From contig JAOPGA020001138.1 in NCBI GenBank assembly GCA_026419775.2, positions 1 through 64,000 on the forward strand: DNA of 64,000 nucleotides, given 5' to 3'. This DNA is from Acrasis kona. Its lineage: Eukaryota; Heterolobosea; Eutetramitea; Acrasida; Acrasidae. How positions within the stretch are numbered: position 1 is the first letter of the stretch; the number at the start of each line of letters is the position of its first letter. This document shows, piece after piece, positions 23,909 through 34,701 of the stretch. A program made the translations under genes and the position numbers. A model generated the notes under the pieces. That model had not been told where the DNA came from, did no database searches, and saw only the letters and a program-made list of their open reading frames with translations.

Positions 23909-24124
23909 ATGGATTCAAATAAAGTAGTTCTATATCGATTCACGTACAATCAACCTCAAATTGACAACAAAATTATGGTATCAATCAATCAATCGGTGGA
24001 TATCAACGGGTGCCAATTCATCACTTTCCCGCATATTAAGCAGGTCAAAAAGATTCTTAGAAGTGCGACCAACCATAATCGTTTGAATTGGAGCCGCATC
24101 ACACGAAACAATCGGAAGAGATGA
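23909..24124 (+). CDS. Small hypothetical protein, basic C-terminus
   Basis: A 71-codon frame begins with an ATG 68 nt from the divergent coactosin-repeat gene. It is rich in Asn, Lys and Arg, ends NWSRITRNNRKR and has no recognised domain, signal peptide or membrane segment. Its position in a divergent promoter is the only support; it may be a chance frame in the 5' region. Confidence 0.25.
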   Translation: MDSNKVVLYRFTYNQPQIDNKIMVSINQSVDINGCQFITFPHIKQVKKILRSATNHNRLNWSRITRNNRKR

Positions 24125-24984
24125 TACCACTTTATATAACATCTAAAAATAAGGGTGTTTTGTCACTTGAGTGGTAGAATTGATGTCGCACTTTATCGGA
24201 ATTATGACCTCCAATTTCGCTCATCAAAATGTAGAGGTTCACATCAAAACAATACGATTAAAAGCAAGAAGAATACGCATCCTCTTGGATCCATTATTCG
24301 GGTAGTCAATATAAAATTTGTTATAGCGCCACAATCTTGAGCCTCCTTCTGAATAAACTTCATAATTTGTTTTGGGCCAAGTTGACCACTCAGTTAACAA
24401 CACAACAAGACACAGGTTAAACTAATTTTTAGCGTCCCTCAGACCATTAGTACAAATTACAATAAATAAGAACCATAATGTATCATTCATAGATAATCTT
24501 TATCTATATCACGTCTATTGTTTTATATTTGTTCAATACAAACTGAACACTCGGCTTGTAGATGGGTTTGATTTGAAACTATTCAATACGTGTTGAATCA
24601 TTCCAAATGACCGAAACCTAGGTGTATTTGGCCTGTCCTCTAGGTTGTAGGTAGGAGATCGGACGGGCTCTCCAAAACCTTTTTAGTTATTGGTATGTCC
24701 TTCAACTTGAGAAGCCATCCCTAACCTCTCATTATCTCATTTCAAGACAGATTTCTGCGGGTATACTTTCACTACAGAAGCATCATCAAATATTTGTATG
24801 TACAAGGAAATATGACAAATCATTACGATCGACTCACATTTTGAGATGGAAATTTTTAAGAATCATCTTTAATCAGATTCAATTGTGCACAAGAGTCATC
24901 ATAAGCAGTGGGTACTAGACGTCATCTTCGACTTTGATACATAACAACTCTTTCGACGAACATCATGATCGACATTAGAATTTT
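24125..24984. other. Non-coding stretch upstream of the DYW pseudogene
   Basis: 860 bases with only short broken frames. It is where the missing N-terminal PPR repeats of the following pseudogene would be expected, but no PPR-like peptide could be read in any frame. No repeats or RNA genes were recognised. Confidence 0.4.
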
Positions 24985-26010
24985 ATGACTCCAGACGAAT
25001 ATTCATGTTGTATTATGATTAACGCCTGCTGTCATGCTAACTATCGTGGGATTGTAGATCAAGTAATACGTTACGCTCAATTGAAAGGGCTTATAAAGAA
25101 TAGATCGATCCAAATGAGCATGATTAAAATGTACGGCTCTACGGGAAGGCTTGACGAAGCAATTCGTTTGTTCGAGTCCATGGACGATAAAGATATTAAT
25201 TTATATCTCCAAATACTGTCTATATGCAGTCAAGCTGCATCAGCAAAGTATTACCTGATTGTGATTAATAAAATTAAACAAGCTGGTCTAGAAAGAGATC
25301 CACATGTTACGTCCTTGATTATAACGGACTACGGTAAATGTAACATGCTCAGCGAGGCAAGATTGGTGTTTGATGAGTGATCAATGCATATGTTTGGGCG
25401 GCTATGATGCAATGCCTTGCAAACAAAGGACAAAGTTTAATGGTTAAACAATTATTCAATAGTATGGTAGATGAGTATAACATCAAACCAACAAGCAAGC
25501 GAATTTGTAACCTTGGCTACAATACTATCTCACCACAAAATGTGGGAAGAGAAGGATAAAATAATGAACGACATGAAGATGCGTGGCTTTAAGAGAGTTC
25601 CAGGTGTATCTCACACCACGATCAATGGTGTATTGTACACGTTCACGGTCAGTGATAAAGGTCACGAACTATCTTCAGACATACAGGAGAGGTTACATAA
25701 TCTGCGTACAACTCTCAAAGACAAGCACGGTTATAACCCTGGCCTAGCGTGGGTTACTCGTTTTTTCCAAACAACACAGGAAAAAGAAGATCATCTCTGG
25801 GAACATAGCGAGAAGCTTGCTATTGGTCTTAACTTATCGCTAACAAAGGGAACTCCTATTGTTGTCACAAAAAACCTGAGAATATGTGAGGACTGCCACG
25901 AAGCATCCAAGTTAATTTCATTAGAAGAGAATAGAATCATCTCGATACGTGACCAGAGCAGATGGCACGTGTTTGAGAATGGTGTATGTGATTGCAATGA
26001 TCGTTATTAG
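24985..26010 (+). pseudogene. Frameshifted, 5'-truncated DYW-type PPR editing factor
   Basis: Frame 1 (24985-25376) carries about three PPR-like units (LIITDYGKCNMLSEARLVFD). The reading then moves to another frame (INAYVWAAMMQCLANKG) by loss of about one base near 25376. It returns to frame 1 near 25495, where AAGC is tandemly repeated. The last part is intact: a PG-box (RVPGVSHTTI), E-type region and a full DYW deaminase. The deaminase has the HSEK (HxE) catalytic motif, CEDCH and CDC zinc ligands, and a DRY terminus. DYW domains deaminate C to U in organelle RNA. There is no plausible start codon upstream, and too few PPRs remain for RNA recognition. Without assembly error it is a pseudogene whose catalytic end decayed least. 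Confidence 0.75.
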
Positions 26011-26805
26011 TTAACAATCTATTGATGATGGTATTATAGCGTTTAGTATGATGATAATTTAGAGATGAACAGTTACAATCATCACATAAGAACATTAAAA
26101 TAACTTTTATCCTATTTGAGTTCCATTATTGCCGTGCCACCTCTGATCCATAACATTGACATATTTTCATTGCGAATGTTGTTAAATTGTCTTTCCGTAT
26201 GTAAAGCAGAGCCCTTAAAAATAGAATGCACATTGAGAAAAAATCTCGAGATGATGACCACAACAATACTAATATAAAGCCGTATTTAGACATTTTGCGT
26301 TCCTACCAATACCTGCCACGTGTTATTATCACACTAAACGTTATAAAACCATCTTGGAGGTTTCAGAAGTGTAGATAATGCATAGTTCTAGATGAGAATT
26401 ACAGGTCTGTATGTTGTCACTCGCTGCCCAACTATATTCAATAAGAAGCTAATGTGAATTGTAACATCACTATTATTAATGTGTTCGATAACTTTCTCTA
26501 TCCTCTCTTCATTGATTTTGATTTCGAAAGGGATTCGTAAAGGAGTTCGGAGTAAGATCCTTTGTTGTGGTTCTTCCGTCTGAGGTCCGTGGCCATTTAG
26601 GGTGAGACACGTCCGTTATAAATTGGAATGGTTCAACCTTGTAATCGTCAACTAATCATAAAATTTTGCTGTACTCCGAGAGAGTGGAAGTTGATGTCAA
26701 CAATGGTTGACGCCTTCACTGTTTCTTCAGTCAATTTGCAAACATCAAGATTGTAACTGATATCTATCGGAAATAATCTTCTAATATGTAATTTGCAATT
26801 CAATT
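26011..26805. other. Intergenic stretch without recognised genes
   Basis: 795 bases without frames longer than about 60 codons. A 20-codon frame starting with ATG near 26695 ends at a GTAACT that could be a splice donor for the next ORF. The phases do not match, so no exon is claimed. Confidence 0.35.
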
Positions 26806-27864
26806 GTGAAAGATTATTTTCAAGTTGCCACTTTTACGCCGAATTATCCTCTGATTCATCATAAAAGGGGTACTAAACCCCTCTCTACATTCTTGTATTC
26901 GTGTCGGTTCGACGTTTGTACCAAAGGGCTTGTGACCATATATGTCAAGAAATCAAGTGACAGCGAACATGTTATATACAATACAAGTAAACTTATAAAT
27001 GGAATGTTATTATTAAACACATTATACAAAACCAATACAATGCTAGACGTCATCGGTACACAATCATTCTACTCTTGCGAGTATGAGGAACTCTCCCCAG
27101 TATCATTAAGAAAGTACCACACATCACCAACTATTGATACCTTTTCAAACCGCACGATATTCGATCAAGAACCCCTCCAGTTTGCATCTGCCACAACACT
27201 GCCTGAAATGATAGTTATATGGTCTAACCAAAAAAGTATCAAAGAATTCAACAGAGTGGTCATTTACGCTTGTCTTTGTGAGCTAACTCTGCGAGAGAGG
27301 ATATCAACATTCACCACAGACATGGATGAATACAAAGAAGATCTTGTGCCAAGCTTCTGTTTGTACGTTATAAACAAAAAGACCACAGGGTACGACGCAC
27401 TTGACGAGGTGCTATCCACTATCGTTAAGATCCAAAAAGAGGGCAAGTCAATATCAAACGTCATGAAAGAAGTTGAGCAAAGATGCGCCAAAAAGGTTAT
27501 AGGCATGATCAACTCCTCCTTAATCAGGGATGGTGTTATGTCCCTCAAAACTAATTTTCTAGGATTCCAAAAGTTCGAAATACAAGATATGTTAGCACAA
27601 CAACAGATTGAGTCCGACGTACGGAATTCAATCATGACTTTATCGGAAATAGGTTACAAAGAAGTGAGTCCATCAACGTTTGCATTCTTGGGACTTTTGA
27701 GCGGTCAGAGTTCAACCATTGAGAAGGAGACTGGAGAGTGTAAAGCGAAGATTTATTCCATATTGATTAACATGATCTTAAACTATGAATCATACCAAAA
27801 GAACATAGTAATGGGATCCATTTTGGAGAGGCTACACCATATCCTCTGTGAGTTTAGTTTGTAA
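26806..27864 (+). CDS. Unknown protein, 5' end unresolved
   Basis: A 352-codon open frame begins at a GTG rather than an ATG, so the true start must lie in an unplaced upstream exon or has been lost. The first in-frame Met is about 66 codons in. The sequence is hydrophilic to mixed, without signal peptide, coiled coil or membrane helix, and I recognise no family. Codon use and length argue for a real gene or a recent pseudogene. It sits directly after the DYW pseudogene in a degraded interval, so 5' truncation is plausible. Confidence 0.5.
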   Translation: MKDYFQVATFTPNYPLIHHKRGTKPLSTFLYSCRFDVCTKGLVTIYVKKSSDSEHVIYNTSKLINGMLLLNTLYKTNTMLDVIGTQSFYSCEYEELSPVSLRKYHTSPTIDTFSNRTIFDQEPLQFASATTLPEMIVIWSNQKSIKEFNRVVIYACLCELTLRERISTFTTDMDEYKEDLVPSFCLYVINKKTTGYDALDEVLSTIVKIQKEGKSISNVMKEVEQRCAKKVIGMINSSLIRDGVMSLKTNFLGFQKFEIQDMLAQQQIESDVRNSIMTLSEIGYKEVSPSTFAFLGLLSGQSSTIEKETGECKAKIYSILINMILNYESYQKNIVMGSILERLHHILCEFSL

Positions 27865-28213
27865 AATATAATAAAATAATTTCAAGATTAAATTTATTGT
27901 GTATACCTTCCTGTAAAGTCGAACAAAGTTTTTTGAACATGTGGTTGAGTTTATGAAATGTTTTTATTTAGTTTTATGCTACAAGTGTCGGCATGGTGAC
28001 CTTTTATGTGTTGTGTATGTAACCATGTTGTATTAAATTTTGTTTAATAAATTGACAAATCTTAAAACGTCCCAACAAACAACTAACGTTAGAATGAATC
28101 AAAAACAATTCTATTTGGATTACAATTCAATAAAAAAGCTAAGATTAAATTCAATCTCTCACAATCTTCTAAATTAACCAAATCATTCAAAACACAAACA
28201 GGAAGTTTCAATG
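27865..28213. other. Convergent 3' intergenic region
   Basis: AT-rich, between two converging stop codons; no frame, repeat or RNA gene recognised. It presumably holds both polyadenylation regions. Confidence 0.4.
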
Positions 28214-30448
28214 TTACATTTTTGATTTTAATGAATTAACAATCCAAGTGGCCGACTCATCCTCATCAGGTAAAAGAGAAAGTCTCGCCTCATCAATCAT
28301 CTTCTTGTATTCATCACTTGAGGTAAACCTAAAGAAAACATCTGCCAAACATACCTCCACCTCCTGCTCTATGACGTCAAATAAATTCCTACGAACCTCC
28401 AAATAAGCAAGCAAAGGCGAAGGAGGATTCAAGTCTTTATTGGAAGCGTTCGTGTTGGATTCATAGTTTGTAATGATGCTTTGTAGTGCTTTAATTTGGT
28501 CACTGTATTGAGGATCTAGTACAATAGTTGTAATATTTGTAATTCTTGACAATCTTTTTGAAGACCTTTTAGAAGAGACATCAGCATGTGTCCGGTTTGA
28601 AATTGTAATCCTATTTGACATACTTTCAGAGTTGGTTTTTTTTATTTGGTCTAAGCTGATATTATGCTTAGAATTTATACTCAATGGAGATGTAAACAGC
28701 TCCCTTATGGAGGACATACGAGAGTCCGATCTTTTCCTGGTCTGTCCAATCGTCAACTCGTTGTAATCAACTTTGCGATTATCAAACACATTTTTAAATC
28801 GGTTGGCTTGGATCCGTTGGAACAGAATTCTTTCAACTTCAGCAATGGAGGATTCCAGAACATTGATTTCGTACATGGCATCAGGAGACAAAAAGTTGCG
28901 ATAGATTTGCTCGGCCATTTCTCTCCTGTCTATCGGATTATTCAACTTTCTAAACTCAAAAATATGATTTAAAAACAAAACATTCTCCATAGAATATTCT
29001 GCTTTACAAAATTCTTCAAAGTAACCTCGGAAAAATTTATTAGAAACAACATTCTTGTAAGTTAGACAAGGATGTTCTTCAAATACAATTGGATCTATTT
29101 CTTGATAGTTTCCTTTGGTTACCCTCTTTTTTCTTCCGAAAGTTCGTTTTTCAAGAACATCCCTGTACTTTAACCTGAACGTAGGGCTTTGGTCGGGATC
29201 TGTGCCTATGAGTTGGTCCAATTGGTCTCTCGCCTCATCCATTAAATTCGATCTAATGTAGGTTATCAAGCCTTGGACGCTCTTTGAAAACAAATAACGA
29301 TATCGGGAGAATAATGTGCTCATTTTGATGCATTTTTTCTCGAGGTTGATTGTCACGAATTTATTAATGTAATTTAAACTTGCGCTGTGTAAATCCTTTT
29401 CAAGATTGGAATTAGTAATCAAATGAGGAAGGGCCGAACTTTTAAATCCATCACATAATGCGAATAAAACTCTCCGGTCGACTTCTTCTGGTTGCAAGCA
29501 GTATTGTCTTAATCTGTATTTGTGACCATGTCCTAGGAGATCGGGTAGTCCAAGAAGCATATTTTCCACATCTTTCAAGGATATGCGATGAGAGCCAACG
29601 TAGTGCAAGTCTCTCTTGGTGAACTCATTAGGGGTCAACTTGACTTTTGTTGTAACCTTTTTTACAATCACACCTTGAATAGATATAACATTGTACAGAT
29701 TGATGTAAAAGCACTTTCTCTTCGCGGTGGGTACGTCATAGAAATCAATATAGTGTAAGGAACCGCTACACCGCACCATGTCTACAAACAAGTCTGAATC
29801 CGCGAGTGATTCATAATCAATGCAGTGATTTAGCTTGTTTAAATACTTTGTACATACTTCTCCCATTATGCGCTCTAACTCATTCAAGATTTTTTCAACT
29901 CTTACAGACAAGTCACCCTCATCGTTAATGTAATACCTTGGTATAATGTTCGTGACTTTGTCGTCGTAGTATCTTGGTTTTCCTTCTAAAATAAATCGAT
30001 AGTACTGTTTAGGTAAAAAATTTTCAGATGTTGAAAAATGGTAAGGAACAGGGGTGAGATACCGACGCACATAATTCTCAACAAAGAGCAAACCATCGTT
30101 CCATGAGAAATGTCCATCTGAAAGTTCCACAATATATTTCACAATTGTCGCTCCAATTACCGATTCATTTTGGTACATGTGTGATTGGCAATCTGTTGAG
30201 CTGTCCGACACTCCTTTGGCAATGAATATGATTGAGTCTAGAATATTGGGAAATATTTGATGTAAATAACTTGGTACCACATCTCCTGTGAATAATGGGT
30301 TGACAAATGTTTCACTGTATTCTTCTTCTTGAAATATGAAATGTGGTGCGGGCGGAATGACACTTGTGCAAGAATATAGTGGATTTTCATAAGAGATTTC
30401 CTGTTCTACATCTTCTGGAGACCTTGTTACTAGCCACGATACGAGCAT
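28214..30448 (-). CDS. DEP - DUF547 - RGS multidomain signalling protein
   Basis: Single exon, 744 aa, start ATG at 30448. Residues about 95-160 resemble a DEP domain (ATIVKYIVEL ... GLLFVENYVRRYLTPVPYHF). Residues 260-400 match DUF547 (KCFYINLYNVISIQGVI, HYVGSHRISLKDVENMLLG, ALCDGFKSSALPHL). The C-terminal third is an RGS domain: FEEFCKAEYSMENVLFLNHI at its start and CLADVFFRFTSSDEYKKM at its end. About 120 Ser/Asn-rich residues interrupt the RGS fold before its last helices. DEP domains target G-protein regulators to membranes or receptors and RGS domains act as GAPs for G-alpha. DUF547 has unknown activity and often accompanies DEP or glutaredoxin domains. The GAP role is inferred. Confidence 0.75.
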   Translation of the reverse strand: MLVSWLVTRSPEDVEQEISYENPLYSCTSVIPPAPHFIFQEEEYSETFVNPLFTGDVVPSYLHQIFPNILDSIIFIAKGVSDSSTDCQSHMYQNESVIGATIVKYIVELSDGHFSWNDGLLFVENYVRRYLTPVPYHFSTSENFLPKQYYRFILEGKPRYYDDKVTNIIPRYYINDEGDLSVRVEKILNELERIMGEVCTKYLNKLNHCIDYESLADSDLFVDMVRCSGSLHYIDFYDVPTAKRKCFYINLYNVISIQGVIVKKVTTKVKLTPNEFTKRDLHYVGSHRISLKDVENMLLGLPDLLGHGHKYRLRQYCLQPEEVDRRVLFALCDGFKSSALPHLITNSNLEKDLHSASLNYINKFVTINLEKKCIKMSTLFSRYRYLFSKSVQGLITYIRSNLMDEARDQLDQLIGTDPDQSPTFRLKYRDVLEKRTFGRKKRVTKGNYQEIDPIVFEEHPCLTYKNVVSNKFFRGYFEEFCKAEYSMENVLFLNHIFEFRKLNNPIDRREMAEQIYRNFLSPDAMYEINVLESSIAEVERILFQRIQANRFKNVFDNRKVDYNELTIGQTRKRSDSRMSSIRELFTSPLSINSKHNISLDQIKKTNSESMSNRITISNRTHADVSSKRSSKRLSRITNITTIVLDPQYSDQIKALQSIITNYESNTNASNKDLNPPSPLLAYLEVRRNLFDVIEQEVEVCLADVFFRFTSSDEYKKMIDEARLSLLPDEDESATWIVNSLKSKM

Positions 30449-30751
30449 TGACAGCCCCTGTCGCTATTTGATTGACACTTTCAAAAATTGAACGGGTTTT
30501 TAGGGCCAAGATAAGACGGACTTTTCACAGAAAAGTGTAGACACCACCAAAAAGGAGGTATTAAAAGAATAGCGGGTCCACTGTGGTGGTCATACTAATT
30601 TTTCATAAGGTGAGTATTGTTTGGTGAGGGATGAGTGAAAGCAAACATTGAAAATAGCAACAAGAAGTGTATTTTTCGACCATGTTTGACATAATTTTTC
30701 TATTCTCGCTCGATTTCTTCTCTGATCATAATTTACAATTATTGATCAAAC
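30449..30751. promoter_or_regulatory. Divergent promoter region of the DEP-DUF547-RGS and GH39 genes
   Basis: About 300 bases between two divergent start codons. No recognised motif; the AT-rich tract directly before the GH39 ATG is compatible with a core promoter. Confidence 0.35.
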
Positions 30752-32290
30752 ATGAAGATAGTGTTACTACTATTAACATTTACTGCTGCATGTCTATGCG
30801 CAGATTTTATACTTGATACAAGCTTAACAACAAAATTCGACCATTTCTGGGAGAGGTATTGAAACAAATTTATATGAAATGTTAACAAAAATAGGTGTGT
30901 GGGATCAGGTCATGCTGCTCTTGCTTTAAGAGAAGATTACCGAAAACACCTTAAATTGGCACATGATGAGTTAGGGTTCAAATACGTCAGATTTCATGGA
31001 TTATTCGATGACGACATGAGTGTTGTTAAGATGCCCACAGACCTTTCAAAATACCAGTACAGCTTCTTTAACATTAATTCAGTGTTCGACTTTTTATTGA
31101 GTATTGGAATGAAGCCTCTAATTGAACTCAGTTTTATGCCAACCGCCTTTGCTTCAGGAAATGCCACAACCATGCATTACAAAGGAAACATTACACCACC
31201 TAAAGAGTACAAACAGTGGTCTGATCTCATCGTTGCATTCACTCGGCACATTATTGACAGGTATGGAGAGCAAGAGGTGTCTTCTTGGCCATTTGAGGTA
31301 TGGAACGAACCTAATTTAAAAGATGTTTTTTGGACAAGCACACAGGAGGAGTACTTTCACTTCTATCAAGCTACTGCTATTGCTATCAAATCTGTGAACA
31401 ATAAACTACAAGTTGGTGGTCCATCCACTGCAGGGTCCCAATGGATTCCAGAATTCCTTAATTTTACCAGACACTATGATGTACCAGTTGACTTTATTAG
31501 CACCCATACTTATCCAACGGACGAACAGCCAGAAGAAAGAAATGCATTAGAAAGAATTACAAAACGAACAAGAGAATTTGTTGGAGACCTTCCCCTATAT
31601 TACACAGAATGGAATTGTGGACTGGTCGAGTATGGTCAAGGAGATCAATTTCATCAAGACAGTTCGTACACTGCTCCCTATATTGTTTCAGCTATGGGAC
31701 GCGTAGGATCGCACGTGGACATTTTTTCTTATTGGACATTTAGGTACGTTGCAGTATCGAGTTCATTCTAACAATTGATTAGTGACATTTTTGAAGAACA
31801 AGGTATGCCACCTGCACCTTACATTGGCGCTTTTGGAATGATGACAAAATATGGAACCAGAAAGGCCTCTTGGAGAGCGTTTGAATTGTTACACAAATCG
31901 GGAAACAAACGAATACATTTGTCAGGACAAGACCCAACAGTTGATGTGCTGGCCACGACTGATGGTGAGAGGAACATGATTTTTGTATCCAATTACGAAA
32001 TCCTGAATAAAGTTGTTGATTTCAAGAAGAAAAACATAAAAGTGTTGGGAGTACCTCCTGTTGGAAAGCTCACTTTGACTCGTGTAGATGCAGAAAATGC
32101 AAGCGGTTACAATGCTTGGTTAAAGATGGGACAGCCAACATATCCAACTAAAGAGCAAATAAACATCATGGAGGAGTCCTCTCAGCTTACTTATAACAAT
32201 GTAGTGTATCAATTAGAAGAGAATGGATTTAGTTTTAATGTATCGGTGCCTCCATATGGTCTTGCTGTTATCGGTTATAAAATTAAATAA
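30752..32290 (+). CDS. Secreted glycoside hydrolase family 39 (beta-xylosidase/iduronidase type)
   Basis: Exons 30752-30855, 30895-31743 and 31783-32290; both introns 39 nt; 486 aa. A clear signal peptide (MKIVLLLLTFTAACLCA) precedes the barrel. The N-terminal HDELGFKYVRFHGLFDDD, the acid/base motif PFEVWNEPNL and the nucleophile motif LYYTEWNCG are those of GH39. WTFSDIFEEQG, formed across the second junction, is also characteristic. Members remove xylose or uronic acid residues from polysaccharides or glycosaminoglycans. Secretion suggests use in the phagosome or outside the cell on bacterial or plant polymers. Specificity cannot be deduced. Confidence 0.9.
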
Positions 32291-32570
32291 AGATGTAATC
32301 AATTCGTTCATTGTGTCATGTTCTTTATATGATTTGCATTCTTGTAAGAAGTTGTAAGAAGTTGGATAATGACAGACTTTGACAAATGAAAGATGTTGAA
32401 TGAAATTTTTACTAACGTTTATCTGATGTTTTTGGTCCTATTCACCAAATTGAACCTTCAAAGAAATTTCAGATGACTTGATGTGAATTGGGTGAATACC
32501 GTATATCTCAATTAGTTCGACTTCAAATCAAGGTTGACCTTGTAGCTCTTGGGAGAAAACCTGCCTAAAT

Positions 32571-34684
32571 ATGTCCTATAAGGAGAACCCACACGTGATC
32601 CAACACACAGTGGATGCAAACACTAGCACACAGGACGATGCTTTCTCTGACTACGACATCCAGTCTGAAAAGTTCAAACACTTGAAGTCTAGCAGGCGTG
32701 CACAAGTATTTAAGAAAGGATACAACTCAAGAAGTGTTCGGTGCACCATACGGTTCAAAACTGTACTCACATTAACGTTACTACTGATCATACTGGTTGT
32801 TTTGTTTGCGGCGGTTGTATTTGGGTCATTCCCCGTCCAGTAAGTCGATAATTACTTGCTATTAACAAACAACAGATACGTTAACATTGAAGAAGATCTT
32901 TTATATAAAGGTGTATCATCTGTATTAGCACTTTTTTCTGCCCGGTCGAAGACATTGCGCGCATTGCTCATCAATAACTCAAATGCAGACTTTAGTTCTG
33001 ACTTCATGATTGGGCTACAAAATACAAATGACATTGATACATTTGTTCAAGCATTTATTTATGAAAATTATTGAAAACGAAAACATTTATGGACTATTAC
33101 GCAGTTGCAGCGTATTATTATTTAAATGGCACTCAAATATTTCAAGTCGGCTATGATGTTCGACTCAAAAGGAGTGTCTCCTTGCCTTCCAACATGAAAC
33201 AGTTTGATCCCAACGTGGACTTGTTCGCCAAAGACATTGAAACAATAACTCCCGTTGGTTTTATAAAATCAACTAATGATGAAATTTTATATGCAATGTC
33301 CAGACCCATCATATCTACAGATGGTTCAAAAATACGCGGATTTGTTATTTATGGTTTCTTGTATAATTCAGTTACCATCTCGCAAATAGCCGACGTAACG
33401 TCGTCTTGTATTACATTGATACCATGGGAAGAACATGGACCTTACAGTGAATTATTATCTAATGCAAACCCCACTACTCCCTCTGACTCTGTTGTTGAAT
33501 GGGAGTTTGATTTCCACGGAAAGTTTCTGATGGATTCCAAAAACCTTGAATCTAGAAAATGTACCAATGGCCTAGATGTTGACCATAATCAATTAAATCT
33601 AAGGGTTATGACTTTTTTAGTTATGAAGGGTGTTTACCAAAATAAAATCTTTTTGCTCCGTATAGATTACCATAGATCGGGTTTGATTCTGGGTATGACT
33701 CTTATATCTGTTGCTTTTGTTGTCTTTATTGCATGTGTTGTTGTTATAATGTCGATAGTCTTGATCCTAATTGATGTGAGCGTTCTTCGGAGGACTGCAA
33801 AGTTGACCTCGAGAATCGAAAGTATTACAACGTCTCAAGACACCAACGCAAGACTAAAAATCAAATCCGACGATGAGTTTGGTACATTGGCCAAATGTAT
33901 TGACGTGCTATTGGGTAAAATGGACGAGACCAATAAAGATTTGGTGAAAATGTTTGATAGAACACTTGAGAGTGAAATGAGAAGCAAAGCTGTAATGAGA
34001 TTAATCAAAGACTTTATCATCTGTATCGATGCCACAAATGGTAATATCGTAGACGCCAATCAATTCTTTGAGAAGAAGTTTCTTTCCAAAACTGATTATA
34101 GGAGCGAAGACATTAGTATTGAAAGGTTCTTGAAACACCCTCTAAAGAAACTAATAGAAATAGGCACGTCCAATAAATCTGAGGACTGTGCTCTACATAC
34201 AAAATTTGGTGAATCCATTCCTGTAACTATTTATGCTTCTCCTACCAAGCTTTTTGATAAAAATATTGTTATTGACGCTTTAGTGCTATTCCTAAGGACA
34301 TCTCAACAGCAAGATTTGCGACAAGTTAACAGAGTAAACGAGTCCTTTGAAATAATGTTTCGCAATAACTCCGAAAAACGAAGGTTTATGGAATTTTGTC
34401 GGAAGGAATGCTCAGAGGAGAATGTTTTATTTTTGAATGATGTGGAAGAGTTTAAAAACATGACAAATTCTGTCCACAGGCTTAAAAAGCAAAAAATGAT
34501 TATCAGTCAATACCTAGATCCATTGAAGCTTAATTTATCTGCTTATGCCACTCAAGTTCTATTGCCACAAATTCTGTCGGGGTATCCACAGGTCGACTTG
34601 TTTGATAAGCTTGTTGACGTGGTTAAGAGTTTGATTGTTACGGATACCTACTCTCGTTATGTAGCGATGAACCAGCAGGAATAA
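32571..34684 (+). CDS. Transmembrane sensor with HAMP, PAS-like and RGS domains (apparent frameshift)
   Basis: Exon 1 is 32571-32839. After a 36-nt intron the frame continues from 32876 to TGA at 33072, then resumes in another frame from 33074 to 34684. One missing base near 33072 would give ENYLKTKTFMDYYAV without a break; about 692 aa. TM1 (about residues 62-85) and TM2 (LISVAFVVFIACVVVIMSIV) flank a roughly 250-residue extracellular sensor. A HAMP linker follows TM2 (RLKIKSDDEFGTLAKCIDVL), then a PAS-like fold (FIICIDATNGNIVDANQFFE). A C-terminal RGS domain ends the protein (FMEFCRKECSEENVLFLNDV). This is a bacterial-style receptor layout with a G-alpha GAP as output. The break may be an assembly error or a young mutation. 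Confidence 0.72.
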
Positions 34685-34701
34685 TAACATGTCATGTCAC
34701 T

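Noticed and set aside
25376-25500. Introns to repair the DYW gene
   Set aside because: No GT-AG pair of usable length and phase fits between the frames; a one-base loss and an AAGC duplication explain the shifts more simply.
33040-33110. Intron to join the two frames of the sensor-RGS gene
   Set aside because: The only acceptors (33103, 33109) need a phase-1 donor that would delete about 35 coding-like residues; a single-base frameshift is simpler.
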